From Candidatus Peribacteria bacterium (GTDB lineage: Bacteria; Patescibacteriota; Gracilibacteria; Peribacterales; Peribacteraceae), in NCBI GenBank assembly GCA_023245865.1, contig JAHFJN010000001.1, forward strand, positions 327,649-391,648: 64,000 bases of DNA, written 5' to 3'. Shown here in pieces: positions 24,827 through 33,912 of this stretch. Each line of letters opens with the position of its first letter. Within the stretch, counting starts at the first letter, position 1. The notes under the pieces are model-generated. The model saw only the letters and a program-made list of their open reading frames with translations, did not search any database and was not told where the DNA came from. A program made the translations under genes and the position numbers.

Positions 24827-26418
24827 TGAGTCACAATGGAAATATGGGAAGCAATGCTAGGGAGCGTGCGTCGCCACGGCGGCCACTGGGCGATACTCAC
24901 GGCCTCAACTTCCGGAAGGTTTCTCATAATACGAACGGCCTGCGCCTTGTCCATGCCCGTCACGAGCGTGCGGACTTTTCTGGCAAACAGAGCGCCGGTG
25001 GGAGTGAGGGGGTCCAAGATGTACTGCTCCGTTCCCGTGAGGTCGACCGTCAATTTAATCGTGGAAAAATTATCCGCATGCGCAATCGGGGTGACGACGA
25101 GACTCTCGAGACCAAGATGGTCACCAAGGAGCCTGCGGCCGTCGCGCACGTGCGCTTCGAGCTCCTGACGAAGCATCGCAAGGATCGCCTGCGCATCATA
25201 GGCATACACGGTGTAGCTGATGCTGCCGCTGACGGGCACGGACGCAAGTGCTTGTCCGATTTGGTCCTTTGGTATGTTCTCATCATCATAGACGATCGAG
25301 ACGAGGCGTTCGTCATCGATCAGGCGAAGTCTGCGTGAAGGGCCCTGGGCATTGCGCAGTTGCAGCTCACGCTCGGAAATGTGTTTTGCAGCAACGAGTA
25401 ATTCCTGTTGGAGTGATTTCTCCGCAAGCTCAAGATCCTTGGCGCTGAGCACCGTGCGGATGGACGTCGTTCCACCTGTCCCGGCTTTCTTGTTCTCGGC
25501 ATAAATTTTCTGCCGCTCCAGATCCTGTAACCCCGGAATATCCCACCGAAGCCCCGCCGGAACATTCCCTCGTTCGCCGATGATCTCGCCGAACTGATCC
25601 TTGTCGTCCGCCTTCGCGCGAACCGTGAATGGTTTGCCGGGCTCTATGATGACAGCATCACGAATACGAAACACCATGCCCGCCTGATTCGTAAAACGCG
25701 TCCCCTTACGCAGAGAATAGACATCTGCGGTATTATTCACGATCGTGAGCGGCAACGTGGAAGCGGTGCCGATGGATTCCTTACTGATGTGCGTAAATAT
25801 CATCGAACGACTGGCATGCACGGTGATCGAAACGAGCGGCATGGTGCGAACGGGACTGCTGGGATCCAGCACCGCACCGGACTGCACGAGGAGAATATTG
25901 ACGGTCTGATTGATCGACTCTTGGCGCGGGCGAATACGAATATCGGCGGATGGAAGCAAGTGGAAGATGACGAAGTAGAAAAGCAAGATGCTTAAGCTGA
26001 CGAGGGAAAAAATACGGAGCTTCGGGACGGAGAGCAGACCCATCCGCTGGAGACGTGACTTGAGAAGCTGACGCCAGAGATGCGGCGAAAAGAGACGCAA
26101 CGCATCACCCAGTCTTGGATTATTTTTGAGGAGCGCCCTCACGTGCTTGGTACGATCGAGGACACGAAAGCCGTCACTGCGCAATTTCCCCGCAAGGACA
26201 GGATGTTTGGTCGCAATGCGCAGACGCTGCTGGAGTTTTTTACATTCTGCGAGAAATGTTGACAGTATCGCGGGCGAAGCCAGCAACTCTTCCTCTTTCC
26301 CCGAAAGAACCAACAGAAGTTCCCCTGATGTTTCTTCCATCCGCTTGGCAAGCGCCGGCCAAGATTCCCCCTCTTGAGGGAAAAGAACGATAATGGAAAC
26401 GGAGGGTGGCTGTGGCAT
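24823..26418 (-). CDS. Membrane protein with baseplate-J-like domain
   Basis: Protein of 531 aa. The N-terminal 130 residues are cytoplasmic and mixed alpha/beta. One transmembrane helix lies at about 137-157 (IFSLVSLSILLFYFVIF). The extracytoplasmic part contains LRKGTRFTNQAGMVFRIRDA followed by GEIIGERGNVPAG, a pattern typical of phage baseplate J/gp47 proteins. A long helical stretch and a C-terminal segment follow. No other phage gene is nearby, so this is a cellular protein borrowing that fold. It starts 9 bp after pgk and overlaps ydcF by ATGA. Confidence 0.72.
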   Translation of the reverse strand: MPQPPSVSIIVLFPQEGESWPALAKRMEETSGELLLVLSGKEEELLASPAILSTFLAECKKLQQRLRIATKHPVLAGKLRSDGFRVLDRTKHVRALLKNNPRLGDALRLFSPHLWRQLLKSRLQRMGLLSVPKLRIFSLVSLSILLFYFVIFHLLPSADIRIRPRQESINQTVNILLVQSGAVLDPSSPVRTMPLVSITVHASRSMIFTHISKESIGTASTLPLTIVNNTADVYSLRKGTRFTNQAGMVFRIRDAVIIEPGKPFTVRAKADDKDQFGEIIGERGNVPAGLRWDIPGLQDLERQKIYAENKKAGTGGTTSIRTVLSAKDLELAEKSLQQELLVAAKHISERELQLRNAQGPSRRLRLIDDERLVSIVYDDENIPKDQIGQALASVPVSGSISYTVYAYDAQAILAMLRQELEAHVRDGRRLLGDHLGLESLVVTPIAHADNFSTIKLTVDLTGTEQYILDPLTPTGALFARKVRTLVTGMDKAQAVRIMRNLPEVEAVSIAQWPPWRRTLPSIASHISIVTQ

Positions 26419-26427
26419 GGTAAAGGT

Positions 26428-27621
26428 TTACGCACTCCGGAGGAGCTCGAGCGCAGGAAGCGTCTCTCCGGCAACAAATGCGAGCATTGCGCCTCCGCCG
26501 TCACTGACGAAGCTGTACCCATCCATACGAAGACCATACTTGGTATGAAAATCAATCGTATCGCCGCCACCGATGACAGAGAACGCACCCCGTGCAGTCG
26601 AGTGAGAAACAGCCTCTGCGATGCGCTTGGAAGAGGTTGCGAATGGCTCCGATTCGTAGAGACCGAGCGGCCCGTTCCAAATAATGGTCTTCGCCTTCGC
26701 AATCGCCGCGATGTACGTATCGACAGTTTCAGAACCAAGATCGTAGATCGCACTGCCATCGGGGATTGCATGCACATCAACGAGAGCGGGTGCAGAATCC
26801 TGAGGATTTTTCCCGACGATAACATCTGTGGGAATGTGCAGGTGAGCATGACCGGAAGCGCTTTGCTCGATAATACTTTTTGCTTTCTGCACGAAGAGCG
26901 TATCACAGAGCGACGCACGCACATCATGACCCTCTGCTTCGATAAACGTGTTTGCAATCGCTCCTCCGACCATGATGTCATCTGCCTTGTCCAAAAACGC
27001 CTCAATCACCGGCACTTTTGTTTCCATCTTGGCACCGCTGATGAGAAGTGCGACGGGCTTCTGCGCGTTCATCGCGGCCCTAGACAGAGCGTCAACTTCC
27101 TTCTCCAAACGAAACCCCATAAAAGAGGGAAGCAGACGAGGTACGCCGACCATGCTCGCGTGTTCCCTGTGGCAATTGGGAAACGCATCATTGACATACA
27201 TGTCCCCGAGTGCCGCGAGCTCGCGGGCAAAGCTTTCGTCATTTTTCTCTTCACGCGGGTCAAAACGCAAGTTTTCCAGAAGCAATACATCACCGGGTCG
27301 GAGGGCATCCACCATCTGTTGTGTCGCATCTCCGGTGCAAGATGATACAAAGTGTACGGTTGTCTTGAGCATCTTTTCAAGAATTGGCACGATCGGTTTC
27401 TGGCTCATGCCTGCAACGAACTTCCCCTTGGGACGGTCTTGATGCGCCATGATGATGAGTTTCGCACGCGCCTGCATGATGTACAGCATGGTCGGCACCA
27501 GTGCCTCGATGCGGGACGTATCGGTCACTTTTCCATCTTCCATCGGTACGTCAAACCCCGCTCGCAAGAGCACCGTCTTATCCGTAAGTTCGGCCTCTGC
27601 AAGTGTGCGATACGTTGACAC
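26428..27621 (-). CDS. pgk: Phosphoglycerate kinase
   Basis: Glycolytic kinase making ATP from 1,3-bisphosphoglycerate, 397 aa. Family segments are LRAGFDVPMEDGKVTDTSRI, GDVLLLENLRFDPREEKND, PVALLISGAKMETKVPVIE, FLDKADDIMVGGAIANTF and the nucleotide-binding SVIGGGDTIDF. The typical RxDxNVP motif is RAGFDVP here. The start is taken as GTG at 27621 because TACAAT (with TGC upstream) stands exactly six bases before it; longer in-frame forms run through this promoter. First gene of a four-gene series ending in the Xer gene. Confidence 0.95.
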   Translation of the reverse strand: MSTYRTLAEAELTDKTVLLRAGFDVPMEDGKVTDTSRIEALVPTMLYIMQARAKLIIMAHQDRPKGKFVAGMSQKPIVPILEKMLKTTVHFVSSCTGDATQQMVDALRPGDVLLLENLRFDPREEKNDESFARELAALGDMYVNDAFPNCHREHASMVGVPRLLPSFMGFRLEKEVDALSRAAMNAQKPVALLISGAKMETKVPVIEAFLDKADDIMVGGAIANTFIEAEGHDVRASLCDTLFVQKAKSIIEQSASGHAHLHIPTDVIVGKNPQDSAPALVDVHAIPDGSAIYDLGSETVDTYIAAIAKAKTIIWNGPLGLYESEPFATSSKRIAEAVSHSTARGAFSVIGGGDTIDFHTKYGLRMDGYSFVSDGGGAMLAFVAGETLPALELLRSA

Positions 27622-27649
27622 GCGCGCATTGTAGCAGAAGATAGTGTCG

Positions 27650-28720
27650 ATGCATCTCTCCCCTCTCATCGTGACTCCCCTGCTGGCAGGAATCACATGC
27701 GCGCTTCTGCACGTGCTCGCACTGCGTCTGTTTCCGCACTGGAACCTCCTCGATTTTCCGGAGCGCTACGGCCTCAAGCGCGCCCGACTCCCCTACCCGA
27801 GCGGTGTCATCGCCGTTCTCACATTTCTCCTCTTCTTCGTGGGAGTATCACAGATCGGACGTCAGGAATTTGGCCTACTGGCAGGCATCATCTTGCTTGG
27901 CATCACGTGCGTTATCGATGACAGAAAACCGCTCTCGCCGCGGATTCGTTTGAGCTGTCAGACGCTGGTCGCCGTCCTGCTCTTTGCAACCGGCACACAG
28001 ATTTACACACTCACGAATCCCCTCTCCACGATCATGCAGGAGCCTTTTTTTAAACTGGATGCATGGAGAATCGCGATGCCGCTCCTTGGCAACGTTCCCA
28101 TCCTGAGCGCCGTCTTCACAATCGTTTGGCTGCTACTCACTATCAATGCACTCAATTGGTTCGATGGAATTCCGGGGCAAGTTTCTCTCCTGAGCACGAT
28201 AGGTTTTCTCACGATCGGACTGCTTTCGATCTCAAGCCGCGTCGGGCAGGAGCATCTCGCACTTCTTTCCTTTCTTCTCGCGGCAATTGCAGCCACAAGT
28301 TTTCTGTTCGATGTGCCGCCCCCGCGTGTCGTACTCGGCGACTCAGGCGCGATGTTCTTCGGACTCATGCTCGGAACACTCACGATCTATGCGGGAGGGA
28401 AAGTCGCAACGGCATTTCTGGTGCTCGGCGTCCCCCTCATCGACAGTTTTTTTGTCATTGTGCGAAGAGTCACATCCGGCAGGTCTCCCCTGCAGGGAAG
28501 CAACGATCATCTGCATCATCGCCTGCTCGCGCGGGGGTGGTCGCCACTTCACGTCATTGTGCTCACGGCGAGCGTAGGCCTTCTTTTTGGCGGTACTGCA
28601 CTGTTTTTAAGTACCTTCCAAAAATTCATCGCGGCAATCATTCTGTTTCTCCTGATGCTCGGGTTGACGGTGTATAGCAGACCCCCTAATTCCCAAAAAA
28701 CTTCAACGGATTACTCGTGA
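27650..28720 (+). CDS. WecA/TagO-like polyprenyl-phosphate sugar-1-phosphate transferase
   Basis: Polytopic membrane enzyme of 356 aa in the MraY/WecA superfamily, likely starting a surface polysaccharide on undecaprenyl phosphate. Motifs are CVIDDRKPLSP, NALNWFDGIPGQ (the usual D-G-x-D-G here reads WFDGIPG), VVLGDSGAMFFG and DHLHHRLL. The HHR motif and absence of the pentapeptide-recognition loop separate it from MraY at the window start. A GTG two codons upstream is an alternative start. Divergent from pgk; its end overlaps the M23 peptidase gene by 35 bp, convergently. Confidence 0.88.
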   Translation: MHLSPLIVTPLLAGITCALLHVLALRLFPHWNLLDFPERYGLKRARLPYPSGVIAVLTFLLFFVGVSQIGRQEFGLLAGIILLGITCVIDDRKPLSPRIRLSCQTLVAVLLFATGTQIYTLTNPLSTIMQEPFFKLDAWRIAMPLLGNVPILSAVFTIVWLLLTINALNWFDGIPGQVSLLSTIGFLTIGLLSISSRVGQEHLALLSFLLAAIAATSFLFDVPPPRVVLGDSGAMFFGLMLGTLTIYAGGKVATAFLVLGVPLIDSFFVIVRRVTSGRSPLQGSNDHLHHRLLARGWSPLHVIVLTASVGLLFGGTALFLSTFQKFIAAIILFLLMLGLTVYSRPPNSQKTSTDYS

Positions 28721-30116
28721 GGTGGAGCGGCTCGAGCTGAAGCACGATCGTTCTGCGACCGTGCGGGAGCATCTGGACCGTCACCAACCCCTCTTTGATC
28801 ATCGCCGGCGTGATGATCGATGGTTGAAACTCAGCGTCACCATAGGCGGTACGGAGCATCATCGAGGCGGGCAACGCACGCGTGTCTGTCAGCATTGTTC
28901 CTGTGTCATCCATGAATGTAAGACGCGCCGCCTGCCAACTGCGATCGTCAAACTGTGTGCCATGCTGAAGCGTAACAAAGGCAATGCTGCCGAGCTTCTG
29001 AGAAGTTGTGGGCGTCGGTACGGGCGCAGGAACAGCAGGACGGTCCGCAACCGACACGACCGTCTCCCTGTTTACAACCAGCACGGGCAGAGCCGCCTGC
29101 GCATCGTGCAACCTCGCAACACGACCGGTCAGGCGCTTCGTACGAAGCTCAGCCGGAGAGAGCGCTAGAGTAACAACCGGCGTCGGCTTCTTCGCGAACT
29201 TCGATGCATCTTCCTGATATTTTGCCGGAGGCAGATCAGCCTGCACCAGCACCATCGGATTCACCGTATACTTGATTCCGATGTCCTGATGAAACTTCCC
29301 GTTGATCGCCTGCAGGGTGCTGAGGCCCGCTGCCTTCAGATCCGCACCGTTAAAGGGCCAGTACGGATGCCACGGAGCGGTGTCACGATCGATTTGGAAG
29401 TGCAGATGCGGTCCGGTCGCATCACCGGTCTTTCCCGAGTAACCGATCAGCTGTCCTTTCATCACCACATCACCTTCTGCGACGAGCTCTGCGCTCAAGT
29501 GAGCGTAGACGGAGTGCAGCACGGTTTCGTAGTCGGCATTCACGGGATCCGGCATGTGCGGATGACGGATGACAATCAGTTTTCCAAAGCCGCCGCTGTC
29601 CTCGCGAACTGACTCCACGACGCCGTTTGCTATCGAGCGGATGGGCGTACCCTGCGGTACGCGAATATCGACACCCGGGTGCGATCCTGAGTTCTGCGTC
29701 CCAGAACTGTAGGACCCCATGTATGCAACGGAGTAGACGCTGCTTGTGTCGCCTATGTAGGCAGGAATCGGGAGAAGAAGGTCGGAAGGAACCTCGCGGT
29801 ACATATGTTCCTCCGCCATGCCGCCGTAGGTCGACCACCGTCGATAGTCCGGCACAAATGCGATCGGTGGGACTGTTCCTGTATACGTGATGAGACTATC
29901 ATCGTATTGGCCCAGTGCCGCTTTCCAGAATGCGTACCAACCATGCTGCCCCATCATGTTTCCCGTCATGAACGCCACGATCGAAAGCGCGGCAATAAGG
30001 AACGATGACTTCTGTTTCATATACAGAAGAGTGATGCGCGGCGGATCCTTGCGAGAGTGCAAAGCAGACTTCCCAAAACCGTGTTTTTTCGCTGATGTAA
30101 GGCGTGTCCAGCTCAT
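28686..30116 (-). CDS. M23-family metallopeptidase, membrane-anchored
   Basis: Peptidoglycan endopeptidase-like protein of 476 aa (or 444 aa from the ATG at 30020). A hydrophobic anchor (FLIAALSIVAFMTGNMMG) precedes the LytM domain with zinc ligands in SHPGVDIRV, YAHLSAELV and GPHLHFQID. The C-terminal half is a beta-rich extension of unknown role (TPVVTLALSPAELRTKRLTG...). The long start is kept because the AT-rich divergent promoter region with the tsaE gene lies right upstream of it; no -10 is visible before the shorter start. Confidence 0.88.
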   Translation of the reverse strand: MSWTRLTSAKKHGFGKSALHSRKDPPRITLLYMKQKSSFLIAALSIVAFMTGNMMGQHGWYAFWKAALGQYDDSLITYTGTVPPIAFVPDYRRWSTYGGMAEEHMYREVPSDLLLPIPAYIGDTSSVYSVAYMGSYSSGTQNSGSHPGVDIRVPQGTPIRSIANGVVESVREDSGGFGKLIVIRHPHMPDPVNADYETVLHSVYAHLSAELVAEGDVVMKGQLIGYSGKTGDATGPHLHFQIDRDTAPWHPYWPFNGADLKAAGLSTLQAINGKFHQDIGIKYTVNPMVLVQADLPPAKYQEDASKFAKKPTPVVTLALSPAELRTKRLTGRVARLHDAQAALPVLVVNRETVVSVADRPAVPAPVPTPTTSQKLGSIAFVTLQHGTQFDDRSWQAARLTFMDDTGTMLTDTRALPASMMLRTAYGDAEFQPSIITPAMIKEGLVTVQMLPHGRRTIVLQLEPLHLTSNPLKFFGN

Positions 30117-30158
30117 AGTGGTATGGATGTTTGTACTACTAATATAATATAACTTTTT

Positions 30159-31196
30159 ATGCCTTCCGTCAATAATTCACGAAGCCGAGAGAACCTATCA
30201 ATTTGGCTCCCAAATGCCAAAAAGACGCATGATGCAGGCCGGTCCCTTGCAGCAACACTATACGCCAAACCTGTCACTATTCTGCTCAATGGACCATTGG
30301 GGGCAGGCAAAACGACATTTCTACAAGGTTTTGCAGCAGGTCTGGGTATCGACGAACCTGTCACGAGCCCCACCTTCGCACTCGAACAGCGCTACCGTGC
30401 GTCGACCGGACAAGAGCTTCTCCACCTCGATCTGTACCGCTTATCGCCGGAGGATGCCCGGCAAATGATGCACAGTAGTGAGAATCACACCGGCATCCGT
30501 TGCATCGAATGGGCGGAGCGTGCCCCGATGCTTTCGTTCGATGAACCGGTGGTACGAATAAACCTCGAGGAAAAAAACGACGGACGCCAATTGCGGATTT
30601 CCTTTGAGGACGTCGCAATCTGCACGAACGAGGACGTTGCAGCGTGGCAAAAAGAAACGGCGCTGCAACCGCACATTGTGGCGCATTGTCATGCGGTCGC
30701 ACAGATGGCATGCGATTTGGCCAAGCACATGCTTGAAGACGGGAGCATCGTTCGTCCTCTGCTGCTGCAACAAAGTGCAGAGTTGCATGATGTCCTGCGG
30801 TTTCTGGATTTCAGACCGGGCGCTGCGCCACCCTACGTTGTCGCATCGATGCACGAGCAGTCCGTGTGGCAACAGTGGAAGAACAAGTTCCCCGCCATGC
30901 GCCACGAAGAAGCATGCTCCGCCTTCCTTCGGGAACTGGGCTACCACGCAATGGCAGAAATCATCCGCACGCACGGATGGCACTTGGCACCCAGAGAAAG
31001 AAAAACAACCGAGCAGAAACTACTCTTCTACGCCGACAAACGTGTAGCTTTTGATCAGCGCGTCACCCTCAAAGATCGCTTTGCTGATTTCGCAAAACGC
31101 TATGCGGAAACGACAGACAGCGAAATGCGCGCACGATGGTACGAGGAAACTGTCACAGTGGAGCGCGAGCTCTTCCCGAGTGGCGTACCCTTTTAA
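30159..31196 (+). CDS. tsaE: TsaE (tRNA t6A synthesis ATPase) fused to an HD-domain
   Basis: Protein of 345 aa. Residues 1-160 are TsaE, the ATPase partner of TsaB/TsaD in N6-threonylcarbamoyladenosine formation: Walker A NGPLGAGKTTF, TSPTFALEQRY, LLHLDLYRL and CIEWAERAP. The C-terminal 180 residues look like an HD phosphohydrolase domain: HIVAHCHAVAQMACDLAKHM, then AELHD (the HD pair), EEACSAFLRELGYHAMAEII, IRTHGWHL and FYADKRV. TsaE alone is usually about 150 aa. The fusion is one uninterrupted reading frame. The AT-rich upstream region has TATAAT and TATAAC close to the ATG. Confidence 0.9.
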   Translation: MPSVNNSRSRENLSIWLPNAKKTHDAGRSLAATLYAKPVTILLNGPLGAGKTTFLQGFAAGLGIDEPVTSPTFALEQRYRASTGQELLHLDLYRLSPEDARQMMHSSENHTGIRCIEWAERAPMLSFDEPVVRINLEEKNDGRQLRISFEDVAICTNEDVAAWQKETALQPHIVAHCHAVAQMACDLAKHMLEDGSIVRPLLLQQSAELHDVLRFLDFRPGAAPPYVVASMHEQSVWQQWKNKFPAMRHEEACSAFLRELGYHAMAEIIRTHGWHLAPRERKTTEQKLLFYADKRVAFDQRVTLKDRFADFAKRYAETTDSEMRARWYEETVTVERELFPSGVPF

Positions 31197-31759
31197 ACCT
31201 TCCACGGACGGACCTGACGCATCAGGACATCGCGAAGGTCAGAGGCATCCATCGGCAGGATCGCAGGTGCGAATACAATGGACAGAACGGAAATGACAAT
31301 AATAGCGAGACAGAGCGATTCTGTCTTAGACCACGGCGCATGAAGGCCCGCATGGCGCGTATGCAGATACGTTTCAACATGGAAAAGAATCCGCAGGCTG
31401 TGGTGCAGAATCGTCAGCTTCGCAAGGAGTACTGCAAACCCCCGCATGAGCGTCACGTACGTTCGTGCCGAGCCCGTGAGAACCGCGATCATCGATAATT
31501 CCTGCGAGAGATACACACATGCGGTGAGCGCAAGAAACAGCAATGTCAGATCCATGAGGCTCTCTCGAAATACTGCCCTGGCATTGCGACACTTATAGAA
31601 ATCAAGAGCCATGTGAATGGCAATGAGCAAAGCGAAAAATCCGAGAGGAAACATGGCCGCGGCGATGACCGCGAGCATCAGGTACGCAGCATGAAAGGCG
31701 GGAAGCCTCGCTGCCTCCACCCCAAACGGTCGAAAGAATGATTGAGTAAGTGTGTGCAT
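31193..31759 (-). CDS. Multi-pass membrane protein, unknown
   Basis: Unrecognised 188-aa protein with about four or five hydrophobic segments (AYLMLAVIAAAMFPLGFFALLIAI, LTLLFLALTACVYL, MRGFAVLLAKLTIL, LCLAIIVISVLSIVFAPAI). No catalytic motif is visible. Convergent with tsaE (4-bp overlap) and divergent from the DUF4383-like gene; the 147-bp divergent gap is AT-rich and contains TATAAT upstream of this gene. Confidence 0.7.
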   Translation of the reverse strand: MHTLTQSFFRPFGVEAARLPAFHAAYLMLAVIAAAMFPLGFFALLIAIHMALDFYKCRNARAVFRESLMDLTLLFLALTACVYLSQELSMIAVLTGSARTYVTLMRGFAVLLAKLTILHHSLRILFHVETYLHTRHAGLHAPWSKTESLCLAIIVISVLSIVFAPAILPMDASDLRDVLMRQVRPWKV

Positions 31760-31906
31760 GTGTTTGTATTATTATACAATATTTATAGTATATTAGCAAC
31801 TAGTCATTTTAAGGGAGTTTGCCTTGCTGAGAATGATGTTTTCGTACGTAGTGAAAAAACGTTTTGCTATATTCCAGTTAATTTACTCTTTCTCCCTCCC
31901 TTTTTT

Positions 31907-32245
31907 ATGGTTAAATCTCTTACATGGATCCTTGGGATCGTTTTGCTGCTCGTCGGCATCGCGGGCTTCTTTATGAATCCGGTTCTTGTCTTTCAGGTCG
32001 ACACCATTCATAACGTCGTTCACCTCCTGAGCGGCATCATCGCGCTCGCTGCTGCCTCCTCCGGTGAATCGTCGTCCCGCCTGTACCTCATCATCTTCGG
32101 TATCGTCTACGGTCTCGTGACGATCCTTGGATTTGTGAACAGCGGCAGCATTCTCGGCCTCTTCTCGGTCAACCAAGCGGACAACTACCTGCATGCGGCG
32201 ATTGCGCTCGTGTGTTTGGGTGTCGGGTTTGGGAGCAAGAAATAA
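31907..32245 (+). CDS. DUF4383-like small membrane protein
   Basis: Protein of 112 aa with four hydrophobic segments: WILGIVLLLVGIAGFF, NVVHLLSGIIALAAA, LYLIIFGIVYGLVTILGF and NYLHAAIALVCLGVGF. The HNVVHLLSG and NQADNYLHAAIAL patterns resemble DUF4383 proteins of unknown function. The start ATG at 31907 follows the leader CTCTTTCTCCCTCCCTTTTT; the extended -10 TGCTATATT is at 31868-31873. A longer form from 31742 runs through this promoter and is rejected. Confidence 0.78.
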   Translation: MVKSLTWILGIVLLLVGIAGFFMNPVLVFQVDTIHNVVHLLSGIIALAAASSGESSSRLYLIIFGIVYGLVTILGFVNSGSILGLFSVNQADNYLHAAIALVCLGVGFGSKK

Positions 32246-32266
32246 TTTTTAATGGTGATCAAACAT

Positions 32267-32295
32267 GTAGAGACGCCATGCCATGGCGTCTCTAC
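32267..32295. repeat. REP-like palindrome, 14-bp arms
   Basis: Arms GTAGAGACGCCATG and CATGGCGTCTCTAC around a single C. It is placed 22 bp after the DUF4383-like gene and 37 bp before the next start. It resembles the 28-bp palindrome at 54354-54381 in layout (GTAG...CTAC ends). Could fold as a strong hairpin; no U-tract follows. Confidence 0.75.
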
Positions 32296-32332
32296 TTGAT
32301 ATGTGCGCACGCACTGTTATCATCGCTCCCCT

Positions 32333-32803
32333 ATGAACACCCCCCGTTTCCTTTTCGCGACCGTTATTCCCCTCCTGCTCTTTGTTGCGGCGGCAGAATT
32401 CGGCGGACGGCCGCTCACGCCCACACAAGCGGAATTGCAACAACAAGCGAACGAGCGCATTGAGGTATGTAAACAGCGAACAGATGATGTGAGAATCGAC
32501 GTTCTGCAATCGGGAACAAGTGTCGCGATGAAGACTGGAAACAGAATGTTCCTCACGCTCCCGCGCGATCTCTACCCCGAGCAAAATCTACAATTCGATG
32601 GTAACTCTGTCACCATGGCAGTCGTACAAAACGGGGAAACACTGGACCACAAAAACGAGCCGTGCTGGACGCACTACTATGAATTGAGAACAACAAGAGG
32701 AGTGGACAAAGGCAAAGCGACCATCACGATTCTGAGTAATGATCTCACCATGCCCGACTACGTTTTACATCTGATCGTCAGTACTGTTGATAGTAATCGT
32801 TGA
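32333..32803 (+). CDS. Secreted/anchored small protein, unknown
   Basis: Unrecognised 156-aa protein with a signal peptide or anchor (MNTPRFLFATVIPLLLFVAAAEFGG written in part: FLFATVIPLLLFVAAAEF). Two cysteines (ERIEVCKQR, NEPCWTHYY) could form a disulfide. The rest is beta-rich. The ATG follows CGCTCCCCT, and TATCAT lies nine bases upstream. Convergent with the S-layer-homology gene (26-bp overlap). Confidence 0.7.
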   Translation: MNTPRFLFATVIPLLLFVAAAEFGGRPLTPTQAELQQQANERIEVCKQRTDDVRIDVLQSGTSVAMKTGNRMFLTLPRDLYPEQNLQFDGNSVTMAVVQNGETLDHKNEPCWTHYYELRTTRGVDKGKATITILSNDLTMPDYVLHLIVSTVDSNR

Positions 32804-33818
32804 TGCAATTCAAATCACCGGTGTAACGGCAATAACGATTGTACGGACGGTAGCAATCGCCGTAGCTGCCATCGCAATAGTCATCCGAATAGATTCTCGT
32901 CGTCACGGTGTCGCTGCCATTGCCGGCAGTGACCCTGAGCTTCACCGTATCGCCGCTCTGCAGAACACCATCGATTCTCACGCGCACAGTCAGCGTGTCT
33001 TGTCCGTCGCCGCGCACGCCGATGTCGTCCCAGGTAACGCGCTTGCTACTGGAGAGATACCCGTCGCGCGATGCCGAAACAAACGTCATGTTGGAATCGA
33101 GCAGCGCCTGCACGCTCGTAACGGAATACTGCCAAGCGCTATGCACCGCGATCTTGTAACTCACGATGTCACCCGCACGCACGCGGCCGGACGGAGCGGT
33201 CACGACGACGTTCACGTCATTGCCCATGTCATAATCATTTCCGTAGTACCGATCGTTATAGTTGCGATTGTTCCCGCGGGTCTGCGCGAGGCTGATGAGT
33301 TCGCTCGCTTGGGATCGGGAAAGCGGATCCAAAATCGACTGCACTGATTGCGGCACGGCATTCCATGCCGCCAGCTGCTGTAGGTATGGGCGATACCACG
33401 GATAATCACTCGGCGGAAAGATATGCGCTGCTCGAACGACGATCGCGCCGGCCTCCACAAGACTGATCGATGCACCTGGTCGGAAGTACCCGGAACTCGT
33501 GCCGCTCACGATCCCCTGTGCCTTCGCACCGCAGATGGCACCCGCGTATGACTCCGACCCGACATCGCGGAAACAATTCGTACCCTGCGCTCGGACTCCA
33601 AACGCACTGCTCACCATCTGCACGAATTCCCCGCGCGTCACGGTTCCAGAGTCATAGTAAGAGGGTGTATACCTCGGAGCATAGTACCTGGGTGCGGTGT
33701 AGGTCGGCTGATTGTAATAGTAGGAATCGTTCCCATACGTTTGCGCAAACGCGGCTGATTGCATGCCAAGCAAAATTCCAATAACGGACACCATGGCAGT
33801 GAGTCGTGCAAGGCGCAT
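32778..33818 (-). CDS. S-layer-homology-domain surface protein
   Basis: Exported protein of 346 aa. A signal peptide ends AAFAQTYG. A Tyr-rich stretch (SYYYNQPTYTAPRYYAPRYT) follows, then an SLH-type module (VTRGEFVQMVSSAFGV...CFRDV, GIVSGTSSGYFRPGASIS) and a beta-sandwich domain of DUF11-like character (VTAPSGRVRAGDIVSYKI, GDTVKLRVTAGNG). The C-terminus is again Tyr/Asp-rich with several cysteines (YCDGSYGDCYRPYNRYCRY). SLH modules usually bind cell-wall polysaccharide, so a wall-bound surface protein is inferred. Confidence 0.82.
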   Translation of the reverse strand: MRLARLTAMVSVIGILLGMQSAAFAQTYGNDSYYYNQPTYTAPRYYAPRYTPSYYDSGTVTRGEFVQMVSSAFGVRAQGTNCFRDVGSESYAGAICGAKAQGIVSGTSSGYFRPGASISLVEAGAIVVRAAHIFPPSDYPWYRPYLQQLAAWNAVPQSVQSILDPLSRSQASELISLAQTRGNNRNYNDRYYGNDYDMGNDVNVVVTAPSGRVRAGDIVSYKIAVHSAWQYSVTSVQALLDSNMTFVSASRDGYLSSSKRVTWDDIGVRGDGQDTLTVRVRIDGVLQSGDTVKLRVTAGNGSDTVTTRIYSDDYCDGSYGDCYRPYNRYCRYTGDLNCINDYYQQY

Positions 33819-33912
33819 AACAGAGAGGGTAAAGGAAAAAGGGGGTCATCGTACCACTCCCCTGCCACACTTCGGACCGATCAACTTGCAAAATAAATAT
33901 TTAATGATGGAA

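Noticed and set aside
32267-32295. Intrinsic terminator
   Set aside because: The hairpin is strong but no run of T follows on either strand; repeat-element explanation preferred.
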